The notes beneath the pieces were generated by a model. That model saw nothing but the letters and a program-made list of their open reading frames with translations, was not told where the DNA came from and did not search any database. Shown piece by piece: positions 55,701-64,000 of a stretch of DNA of 64,000 bases (positions within the stretch are counted from its first letter, which is position 1; each line of letters starts with the position of its first letter). Source of the stretch: Isoetes taiwanensis (Eukaryota > Streptophyta > Lycopodiopsida > Isoetales > Isoetaceae). The DNA lies in assembly GCA_021234155.1 (NCBI GenBank), contig JAJEKV010000004.1:4654109-4718108 (forward strand), in the 5' to 3' direction. A program made the position numbers and the translations under genes.

Positions 55701-58600
55701 AGGAATGGAACAAGCCAAAACGACAAGAAATAGAAGGCAAAAGGTGAAACGAAGGGAAAACAGGCCAAAAATGATGAATAGAACAAATCAAGAAAAGGGG
55801 GCAACCCAAAAAACTGCAAAGCAAGGATGACATAATCACGGGGATAATGAGGGCAGATGGCAAAGAACAAGGAAAAGAGAATTAAAGTGAATCAAGAGAA
55901 GACATGGTAAAAATAGAAATGAACGCTATGCATTCCAGAAAGACTAGCGTAATACACACACATGATGGACTAAAGGAACTAAAGGAGTCATTGGAATAGA
56001 AGAAGCAAGACAAAAGTGGAGGAAAAACGAGGCAATAAGCAAAAGCAAGAAGGGCATGACGCAAAGGAGTTAAGGGGGTCAAAGTGGAGCACAAGGAAAA
56101 TAGAAAGCAAAGACGAGGCAAATAAAAGCAACGGTAGAATGGGCACGACCAAAGGAGTTAACGGGGTCAAACTGGAATAGACAAATAAACTAAAAAAGGA
56201 ATTAAAAAGAGCTACAAGAACTCAACAAAAAACTGACAAGGAAAACACATAAATACGTAAAGCACGTATACTAAACAATATAGAATAATACTTTTATGGA
56301 TATACGCACCAACGGATCCAAACTGCAAAACCTAAACGTATCACCGCAGAAAGGACAAAAAATACGTCAAGGCAAATAGAACAAGCAAGAACCAATGAGA
56401 ACCCAAAAAAGGAACTATACCAACTGCGACTATGGGATTAAAAAATATCCTAGAGTAACAAGGAGAATGTGGGTGAATCAAACAACGGAACTGACGGAGT
56501 ATGTGAATAAGGTACAAGGGATGATGAAAAAAATGATCAACAAGGCCAAAGAGGATGAACTGGACTAACAAAAAGAGCAAACTAAGACAAGGAGGACAAT
56601 AGGGTGGAAGCAAACTGATGGAAAAGTGTGCAAAAAAAGATGCTTAGAATGAAAGAGACAAATGGGATAAGTAAAAGAAAATATGGCTAAGCAAGGCTAG
56701 TGGGGAAACTTGGATAACCAGGGTAAAGGGCAAAAACATCATAGATTGTCAACAGTGGAGCAAAACAATATTAAGGCGACTCAAGAGATGAGCTGCGCAA
56801 CCAAGAGACAGGGCAAATAAGGGACAGATGAACTAAGATGATACAAGCCAAACAGAGTAGAAAGGGCAAATAAGGAACTGGAGCATGTGAAAAAGATAAA
56901 TAAATATTAAAAATGACCCACAAATGAATCAAAGAACTAAGCGAAAATCAGACAAGGAACATACCAGCATACATGGAGCAAAAGAACAAATAAAGAACAA
57001 ACCAAAAGAAGAAAAAGAACTAATTGAGAACGAAGACGAAATGACAAACAAAACACAATTGGAAAGAATATAGAATCATAAAAAGGAACAAAATATATGT
57101 GGAACATAGAGAAAAATGATGAGCAAAATGAACAACAGGACTATAGAGAGCAGAAACATGAAATAAGATGCAAAAGACATGGATTAAACAAAGCAAGTGA
57201 TGAAAAACACAAACCAAGTCCAAAAGAAGCAATAGAAAATAACAAAAACGAACAAATAGAACAATTCGACAAATTGGAACTGCTGACATGAGCAAAAGAA
57301 CAAGGGAATGAGACTAAATGAAGCACCTCAAAATTGTCGACACAAAGACATACCACAGCTATTGCATCTAAGGTAATAAAACAACCGGGTCGCTTACATC
57401 TAAAAATAACAGAATGGAAAGACAACGATCAAAGATGAAAAGGAGATCTGGGGAAAAGAGACAACCAGAGATAAAGGCACAAAGGATGCCCATGTATAAC
57501 CGATCAAGAATCTAAACGCACATAGCCTCGAACAGGATAAGAGCCAACCAACACACAAGACTGAGAAATTAAGCTCTACGAAAATCACGCCAACCAAAAC
57601 CAGACCATTAAGACTAACAAGTGCATGGAAACGAGACAAGAGTGGATGGAGAAGATCAAACATCTTATACAAAGGCTAGAACAATGCAAAGAACATAACC
57701 ATGTACATGTTCATCGATACCTGAATGAATCAACAGAACAACAAACATACAAAAGCTTGAGAGAGAACCTGATGAAGATTACAGAACACGAAACTCTAGC
57801 AACCATGCCATCTCTCCGATAAATGAATGTATCTAAGGTACTAGAGCCGTCAAGTCAATGTAGACAAAAAACCTAGGAGTTACGTCCCAAAAATGAAGCT
57901 CCTTGTGCAAAATGCACATATGCAAAGAGAAAATATACCTGGGTCCAGACAAAAAGGAATTGCATCGTCAAGTAACATATGTAAGATGATGATAAAAATT
58001 CTCAATCGCCTCCATGCAGATAAAAACTTGGACCACAGCTAATGAAAAGAAATGTGATTAGATGGCAAGGTTAGAAGGTGTAAAGCACCACCTTTAAACG
58101 CTAAAACAAAAATAGAAATCAAGTATATGAGAAACCAAAAATTTGTGCAATGACCCATGACTATGAAAGAAAAAACCTAGAAGTCATAAACTTATTCCAA
58201 ACAAATGTTGGAGCAAAAACTTGAAAATCCAAATATATGAAAACCGAAAATTTGTGCAATGACCCATAACGTGACTAGCAATGTTGCGCTTCATGACCAA
58301 AGACAAAAGCAAGTCCAACCAACTGAACCCGAGAAAATTTTGTGTGATAAGGCATTAGGCCATTTTGCAACTCAATAAAATAGAAAAAACCCCAAAAAAA
58401 TGTATACCCAAAATCCAAGAAATCAAACAACTTACAGTCCCATTGATCAAATCCTAGGAATGTCTCCCCGCCGCGCACTTAAAATTGTACTCCCATTGCA
58501 GACTCAGCATCATGAACTATGGATCCTGGGAAACTTAGATCATCTATCTCGGGAACCTTGGACCATCGAAGCATTAGAGCACCCACTTGAAAGGGACACG
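55700..58600. other. Purine-rich non-coding DNA
   Basis: The plus strand is strongly A and G rich for nearly 3 kb, with abundant AAAGAAC, GGAAC and CAAATAA phrases. Frames on the minus strand are Phe/Leu/Ser/Cys-rich and are composition artefacts. A unit of about 105 bp repeats near 58121 and 58226 (AAATTTGTGCAATGACCCAT). Confidence 0.6.
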
Positions 58601-58624
58601 TGACGCTCTCCATAGATGTGATTG

Positions 58625-59210
58625 TGTGACGACCATACGGATATTCGTATCATACGAACATTATACTCCTATGTACAAAAGATGGTCGTCACACGGATGC
58701 AAAAGGGTAGTTGCACAAGACAGGGTTTGAACTCGCAACCTTCCAGTTGCGAGTCACACACCCTTGCCAAGTGCGCTACCAATATTTGTTGAAGACATTT
58801 CTTCACGTCTTCCTCATATGTGGGACTATCTCCAGAAGGTTCTAGAATGTTCTAGAACCTAAATGCATGCGCGATACTTGGCGCGATCTCATCCATTGGA
58901 GTGGCGCGATCCTGACCGTTGGTCTAGATATATAAGGAGGCACCTCCTTCTTGTCAAACCATTAGGTTCAACGCCGGTCTTGAGCCTTCTAGGCATCCGT
59001 CTCAGTATTCCCGCTTGCCCGGGCTATTGTATTCTTGATTCCGTTCATATATCGATTCTTTGCCGATATTGGCGTATTTCTTCCCGTATTTTCTTTGCGT
59101 ATTTTCCACGTATTTTCCTTGTTTTTGAGTAGGTTCATGGCGGTTTGAACGGAATCCCTTACCGGTTCTTGTCTCCGCTTCCGATCCTAAACATTTTTTT
59201 GCTCATAGTT
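58625..59210 (+). repeat. 5' LTR of Ty3/gypsy element, copy B
   Basis: The same family as 1108-1690: start TGTGACGACC at 58625, the same terminal hairpin, TATA (TATATAAGG about 58928) and leader. The tRNA-like minus-strand segment at about 58705-58795 is better preserved here. Confidence 0.65.
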
Positions 59211-59225
59211 GGTGATTTTATATCT

Positions 59226-59882
59226 ATGGAGGAGGTTCCGACTTTATTACAACAGTCCAAGCAACTTGTTCAAGTATGCCGCCAGATTGCGGTTGGGCAA
59301 TAAAGAGCTTAAGGAACGTATTGCTTCACATGAATCCGCTTCTAGCTTCGGGATTGAGGCTACCGAGCCTAAGATCAGCCTGCCGAGAAGTTTGCACTTT
59401 CGGTCCAAGCTCTCGATTTTTTTTAATCAGATCAAGCTTGTGATTCAGCTCCATCCTCATAGATATCCCACAGCTCAAGAACAAGTGGGGCTGATTGGTT
59501 CTCTTCTCACAGGGCCAGCTCTAAGTTGGTTTGCTCCTTTATTGGAGAAAGGAGCCCCAGAGTTGCAAGATTTTGCTGCGTTCACTGCAGAACTCGAAGC
59601 ATGCTTTGGAGACACCGATCGTCAGCGCACAGCAGTCACAACAACTTAACGCAAGGCTCTTGCCCAGCTTCAGTATATGCATCAGAATTTCGTCAAATTG
59701 CAGTAGATACTGCCTGGGATGATATTTCACTTCGAGATTGTTTCCGAAGGGGGTTACGAGAGGATGTCAAAGATATGTTGTTGTCTATGGAGGATCCCCA
59801 GAGTTTGGAAGAAGCCATCAGATTTGCAGTTCGATGTGATAATCGGCTCTTCGAACGTAGGCAAGAGAGACGTAGTCAAGTA
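59226..59882 (+). pseudogene. gag: Gag of gypsy copy B, frameshifted and split
   Basis: About 85-90% like copy A at the DNA level. Frameshifts lie near 59260, 59390 and 59645. At 59882, right after the ERRQERRSQ segment, the reading is cut by another LTR element. Copy B keeps the DDISLRD residues lost from copy A. The zinc knuckle and protease should lie beyond the insertion, outside the window. Confidence 0.8.
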
Positions 59883-61487
59883 TGTGACGTTCCATGTAGT
59901 TATACGGTCTACGTCATGTATTTGTACGGGACACGTACAAATACCATGGGGGTATGGGAACTTAATTGCAACCTAGGGGGTTACCTTAAAAAGGATTAAA
60001 TTAGCTATGCTAATTTAACACATTAATAATAATAACCTATAACCTAGGAAATTAGGCTAATTACCATTTGGGAAGGCGCCACCTGCCCCAATCGATTGGG
60101 CAGCATGGGGATTGCCAAGTTTGGATGCCAACTTGACCCCTATCCCTGGGATTGACTCCTGAAGATCGACCAAGGAAGGCCAGGAGCTGAGCGCCATCAT
60201 ACACCTGCAGAGAATCACCATAACGCCGTCCCCTGTGGAAGTAACAAATTTGAATTCTCAACTCCCAGGAGATGGAGGCGCCCCATGGAAACGAGTCCAG
60301 CCAGAATTCAGGTAGGTGGTTATGTGGATTCTAGATAACGCTTGGTTGTGTCCGTTTCTCTGTTCTCTTTGTGATTCAATCATAGAAACTAACCCTTGAT
60401 TGTACAAGCAAGTTCTCTTTATATTCAATTCTGGTTTCTACTCTGAAAGGATGGATTGTTAATTCTTTGTTAATCTGACTCTGAAACGAGGGGATTACGG
60501 GGGGTAGAGACCTCTGAGCCGTGTATTGTAGTATGCTCCTAGAAAGCGTCCTGTAGAGTCCTATTAAATGCGGCCTGTGCACAAGAACCCACCGGGTCCT
60601 AGATGCTATGGTCCGGCTTAGCACCGCACAAGGAACACAAGTGTGGTGACATGAGGGGTGGGGTCTTGCATGAGCATACAAGGCTCCCCGAGACTCCTAC
60701 ATGCTGGGCTAGGCCCAAAGCCGGTCACGAGGGCCGGGTATGGGTCCGACACTCCCGGGTGTAGAGGTGTGATCCGTATGGAGCACCTTGCACTTTGAGT
60801 AGATTTAGGGTGAGTAAGTCGCATGCGGATCACGGGGGTCGCTGATGCGGCGCACGTATTCTCTAGCTCACCCATGGAACCACCGTGGATTCCCGGAAGG
60901 GGACGCCTCCCCGACCTGCCTCATCGGACCAGGCGTCATGAACCTGGAGTAGGCTCAGAGGGTGATGCCCTGAGTTTGCGTCTCCGGAAGGCTATAGCGA
61001 AGCCATAGCATGAATTGACCCATCAGCAAAGTGTGCACAGGAGGGGCGGATGGAGTGGACAACCCTAGCCAATGTTCTATGCCAGCCAACGCCATGCCAA
61101 GACTCGGTCTGCTGATCTCTTGAGGCCCAGCCGTCAGTCGATCCTCACGGGAGTCTGAGCCGGGGTAGAACCTGGGTTTTGGGTGTTTTCGTAGGATTAG
61201 ATGCATACTCTATGCCGTTGGTATATTAGATGGATGCGCCACCCTTCGTGGTGGTTATTTATGTATATTCATGCTGTGTGCTAACCCTTGTATTTATGCT
61301 TCCGCGACGTAGGAGTCCCATTGAAGGCGTGGGCCGAATGACCCCTTCGTGTCCTTCTTTCGGGCCTCATTTCATAGGTGGCCCAAAATAGACGGAGGGC
61401 CCTACTCATGGTGAGATGATTGCCATGGGAGGGGAAAGTCCCCGTATGTATACGTCCGAGGGTCGTATATATTGCGGGGCGTCCACA
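59883..61487 (+). repeat. 5' LTR (1605 bp) of the histone-H3-carrying retrotransposon
   Basis: It begins TGTGACGTTCC exactly where gag of the host element breaks and ends GTCCACA, followed two bases later by a canonical primer-binding site. It has TG...CA ends and is richer in GC than its surroundings, especially 60480-61480. Frames inside it are short and unconvincing. The matching 3' LTR and the target duplication lie beyond the window, so the LTR call rests on the insertion break and the PBS. Confidence 0.8.
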
Positions 61488-61489
61488 AG

Positions 61490-61501
61490 TGGTATCAGAG
61501 C
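61490..61501 (+). promoter_or_regulatory. Primer-binding site, initiator tRNA-Met type
   Basis: TGGTATCAGAGC is the standard plant LTR-retrotransposon PBS complementary to the 3' end of initiator tRNA-Met. It sits two bases after the LTR end. Confidence 0.92.
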
Positions 61502-62232
61502 CGTGATTTCGGTTGCTTTCGAAATCATAGCACCGCCAAACACTAACTTCGTAGCCACGGTAGTTAGAGGAGGCTAAGTCATTGTGTCGTTAGCTCTCTT
61601 TGTTGTTTGGCTTGGTGTTAGGTTAAGTTAAGAAATTGTAGCTTTGAAGTGGAGGGGCCAAGATTGGAGGCCTAGCAGGTGCCAGTGGGTAGCTCAAATG
61701 ACGAAGATGATGGTTCCATTGGATCGGGCGTACTTGAATTACCCTAGAACAGTCAACTCTAGGCGAAAAATGGTCAAGGGCCCAAAAGCGAACTTCGCGC
61801 CGCTTGCCTTTTGTAAACTTTGCGATCAAGATCGAAGCGCCCGAAATCTTTGTCGGCGCCGACCCGGCCGGACTTCGAGTCAACGTGGGCCCGCCAGTCA
61901 ACTTCGAGCGCCGCTTGCATTTCGGCGATGCCGATCCAGGCGAAGCCGATATAATGCCATACCGAAGGCCGTATGTGGCGCGTATTTCCGCCGTATAATT
62001 TTTTTTAATAATAAAATTTTGAAGTTAATAAGAAAAAAATTTTGAAATTTTAAAAGTTAAGTGGCCGTTTAGCAAACCATTTCTTGTCATTTGCTTTTGC
62101 TTCGCGCCTCAACCGCTGAGAGCCGCCCTCGCCGCCGCCACGGACCCGGACCTTGCTCCTGCGCCCTTGTGCCTTGTGCATCTTAGCGCCCCCTTTGCCA
62201 TCCTCTTCGCCGCCAGCGCCTCACTACCCGCT
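61502..62232 (+). other. Leader of the H3-carrying element
   Basis: An untranslated leader or a vestigial frame. One frame around 61800-61998 encodes FAIKIEAPEIFVGADPAG and related GC-rich codons and ends in TAA at 61998. I do not recognise it. The last 230 bases are first AT-rich (61999-62060) and then GC-rich with repeated GCCGCC, like a promoter followed by a 5' UTR. Confidence 0.4.
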
Positions 62233-63474
62233 ATGGACATTACCAAGAGCGCTCCGGATCCATCCACCATGAGCATCGTGGAGATCTACGCCATGATTGC
62301 TAAGCACATGGCTACTGACCCAGCCCTCATCGACATCTTGTTGGATGAGCTGGTCAACAGGTTTGAGAACAACGATAGGATTCCATATCCTATCTATCAC
62401 TTCTCAGAGCCATTCCTCATCCGGCTGAACCTACGCCAGCTCTCCTATACCATTGTTGAGCAACCTGACATGGTCATGATGCTCATTAAATTTTATCCTC
62501 CCGAGCAGGAAGGCCATACAGAGGAAGAAGATATCAGGACAGAGGCCGACCGTATTAGGGGTTTGGCCCGGGAAGATGATCATAGGGAGATTGAGAGGGC
62601 AGATACGGCAGCCCGTGGGAGGGAATACAGGTACCTCGGGGACGGCTTTGGCGTCATTGATGGCAGAGCCATTGAGGTTCCCCCATACCGCTGGGATGAG
62701 GATTCCAACAGTTTTGTATGGGGAGAAATCCCCGATATCAGTATAGACTATCTGATAACCATTCAGATAGACATGGGCCTGCGACCCCACCGGTACCATG
62801 CCGAACTTAATCGCCGTGCCGCAGCCCAACTTTTTGCTCAGATTCAGGAAGATCTGAGGAGGGCCCAGGAAGAACGGGAAAAGCTTGAACAGGAGGAGCG
62901 GGACCGGCAAGACCAGCGGGACCAGCGAGATGGAGGAGCATCTGGGAGTGGGCCGGGCCCAATCCCGACGCACCAGACTGTTAAGCTCCGGAAGAAGGGT
63001 GTAGCCCATAAGGCCGGCAGCCAGTACAAAGAGAAACTAAAGACTGTCGGGGCTTTTGGGAAGAAGACGAGTGCCGACCGGAGGCAGCAGCGGGTGGATA
63101 GCTCCCGACCGGCTGCTGGGGCTAAGATGGTGCCGGCATCGACGGGGCCGCCTGTAAAGCCCGGGGCACAGCGGAAGCCTCATCGGTTCCGACCCGGTAC
63201 GGTGGCATTGCGGGAGATCCGCAAATTTCAGAAGTCTACGGACCTTCTGATTAGGAAGCTACCTTTTCAAAGGCTGGTACGTGAGATCGCACAGCAGTTC
63301 AAGACCGATCTCCGTTTCCAGACCTTTGCAATTTTGGCGCTCCAAGAGGCTGCTGAAGCCTACTTGGTAGCACTTTTTGGTGACGCCAACCTTTGCGCTA
63401 TCCACGCAAAGAGGGTCACCATAATGCCTAAGGATCTAGCCCTCGCCCGTAGGATACGGGGGGAGCAACCTTAG
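62233..63474 (+). CDS. Fusion protein ending in a histone H3 globular domain
   Basis: 413 aa from the ATG at 62233. The frame stays open upstream to 62167 without an ATG, so 62233 is preferred. Residues 1-200 are novel, with helical acidic segments ([27 protein letters not shown]). Residues about 200-235 are a charged coiled coil ([18 protein letters not shown]). A basic Gly/Pro/Lys linker with [11 protein letters not shown] follows. Residues 315-413 (63175-63471) are the H3 core from K37 to the C-terminus: [66 protein letters not shown]. The length is exact (99 aa), with about 14 substitutions (F54, D59, Q77, T86, F87, I89, L90, A102, G105, A107, L124, A125, Q134, P135). F41 is H3.1-like; L90 is H3.3-like. 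The H3 tail with K4, K9 and K27 is not conserved. By position it could stand in place of Gag or an extra ORF. Function unknown. Confidence 0.85.
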   Translation: MDITKSAPDPSTMSIVEIYAMIAKHMATDPALIDILLDELVNRFENNDRIPYPIYHFSEPFLIRLNLRQLSYTIVEQPDMVMMLIKFYPPEQEGHTEEEDIRTEADRIRGLAREDDHREIERADTAARGREYRYLGDGFGVIDGRAIEVPPYRWDEDSNSFVWGEIPDISIDYLITIQIDMGLRPHRYHAELNRRAAAQLFAQIQEDLRRAQEEREKLEQEERDRQDQRDQRDGGASGSGPGPIPTHQTVKLRKKGVAHKAGSQYKEKLKTVGAFGKKTSADRRQQRVDSSRPAAGAKMVPASTGPPVKPGAQRKPHRFRPGTVALREIRKFQKSTDLLIRKLPFQRLVREIAQQFKTDLRFQTFAILALQEAAEAYLVALFGDANLCAIHAKRVTIMPKDLALARRIRGEQP

Positions 63475-63672
63475 CCTACTTGCGGGAATCCGCATTTGTA
63501 CATATTTTCCTTAATATTTAATAAAGAGACTTTTATTTTGAATTAAAAAGTTAATGGGTTTTATGTTAAAAATAAAATAAAATGCTGACGTCAGCTTTAA
63601 TAAAAGGGTTTAAAAGGGGGTTTTTAAGAGTATTTCAAACGCTTCTTTTCTTCTCTCCTCCCTTCTAGCGCC
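63475..63672 (+). promoter_or_regulatory. Terminator/promoter spacer between the two frames
   Basis: Contains AATAAA (63520-63525, polyadenylation-like), a perfect palindrome GCTGACGTCAGC with a TGACGTCA bZIP site (63584-63595), a TATA-like TTTAAAAGG (63609-63617) and a CT-rich stretch before the next ATG at 63673. This suggests that the downstream frame has its own promoter. Confidence 0.55.
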
Positions 63673-64000
63673 ATGGCTGCCGCCGCCGACCTTGCCGCCT
63701 GGTACCATGATGGGGAGAAATGGGATCCACAGGTTCCCTTCGACCTGTTGCAGCCTTTGCTATGCCAACGCATAGGCCTCCTCGCCAATATGCAGCGGCA
63801 TCCGGACTACGCCGGATTCCTTGACTTTTACATGGAGGAAATGCTTACTCTGTGTATTCCTCTGGGGGATCCTCCCCAGCTGTATTTGGAGCGGGAGATA
63901 GTTCGGCAGATGCTAGGCGGGGACACACATGCTTATGACGTCCTGAAGGGGAAACTCCGATGGGGTAAACACCTGCCAGTGGTGCAGCATCAGGGGCAGC
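63673..64000 (+). CDS. Second GC-rich ORF, cut by window end
   Basis: Open from ATG (MAAAADLAAWYHDGEKWDP) to the end of the window, 109 codons without a stop. It reads LLQPLLCQRIGLLANMQ, FLDFYMEEMLTLCIP, LYLEREIVRQML. Spacing of helices and a P-x-(6-7)-LD-x-(M/L)-E segment weakly resemble residues 10-60 of the H3 fusion, so the two may be paralogous ORFs of one element. No known domain is recognised in the visible part. Confidence 0.5.
   Translation, partial: MAAAADLAAWYHDGEKWDPQVPFDLLQPLLCQRIGLLANMQRHPDYAGFLDFYMEEMLTLCIPLGDPPQLYLEREIVRQMLGGDTHAYDVLKGKLRWGKHLPVVQHQGQ

Noticed and set aside
54007-57672. Many long minus-strand frames rich in Phe, Leu, Ser and Cys
   Set aside because: They arise from the purine-rich plus strand, overlap each other in several frames, lack domains and lie over non-coding repeats.
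60376-61206. Frames within the 1.6 kb LTR
   Set aside because: Short, opposite-strand overlapping frames in GC-rich LTR DNA without domain features.
62167-62232. Upstream extension of the H3 fusion with Cys/Leu-rich start
   Set aside because: No ATG at 62167 (TTG). The ATG at 62233 is the first good start, and the upstream part looks like 5' UTR.
63175-63471. Possible centromeric CENH3
   Set aside because: CENH3 has a longer loop 1 and a diverged core. This domain has canonical H3 length and is far closer to H3.1/H3.3.

Overview
This is nuclear DNA of a land plant with a large, repeat-rich genome. A plastid-type histidine-biosynthesis gene start (HISN4), a plastid-derived trnI-CAU copy, a PPR fragment, plant-type LINE and LTR elements and many GT-AG introns all point to a plant. 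The best-preserved gene (37.8-45.1 kb) looks like a DUF4795/QRICH2-type coiled-coil protein, a family known from motile cilia and sperm flagella. If that call is right, the plant probably makes swimming sperm (fern, lycophyte, bryophyte, cycad or Ginkgo). That lineage call is inference.

Layout. 0-3.3 kb: AT-rich DNA, then a 5' piece of a Ty3/gypsy element (LTR, gag, broken protease). 3.3-6.3 kb: a lone VPS13-like exon on the minus strand and the first four exons of HISN4. 6.3-11 kb: no recognisable gene, then a 1.1 kb insert with a foldback. 11.4-14 kb: scrambled integrase fragments in both orientations around a small in-frame three-exon gene end. 16-22 kb: a pogo-like transposase remnant, tandem repeats and a complete 335 bp TRIM retrotransposon with target duplications. 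23.7-30.2 kb: the plastid tRNA copy, a LINE fragment, a frameshifted EF-hand gene and two arrays of a 20-22 bp unit in both orientations, then a PPR fragment. 32.4-33.4 kb: an unknown 196-aa gene whose promoter is duplicated. 36.5-37.5 kb: a GIY-YIG remnant and a near-perfect 42 bp-arm hairpin. 37.8-45.1 kb: the intact 23-exon coiled-coil gene. 45.6-51.8 kb: a decayed LINE joined to a decayed intron-bearing gene with a ParB-like domain and a beta-class DNA methyltransferase domain, itself split by a hAT transposon. 53-58.6 kb: purine-rich non-coding repeat DNA. 58.6-64 kb: a second copy of the 1.1 kb gypsy element, interrupted by another LTR retrotransposon.

The most notable item is that last element. 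It has a 1.6 kb LTR and an initiator-tRNA-Met primer-binding site, followed by a long open frame (62,233-63,474) whose last 99 residues are a histone H3 globular domain with no indels, about 86% identical to canonical H3 by eye. It is followed by a second GC-rich frame with its own promoter-like region that runs off the window. A retroelement carrying an H3 fusion is, to my knowledge, not a described arrangement. The second notable item is the ParB-methyltransferase gene, with bacterial or phage-like architecture but eukaryotic introns, several of which carry a related palindrome.

All calls come from reading the sequence. No database search was run, and percent identities are counted by eye against remembered family consensus.
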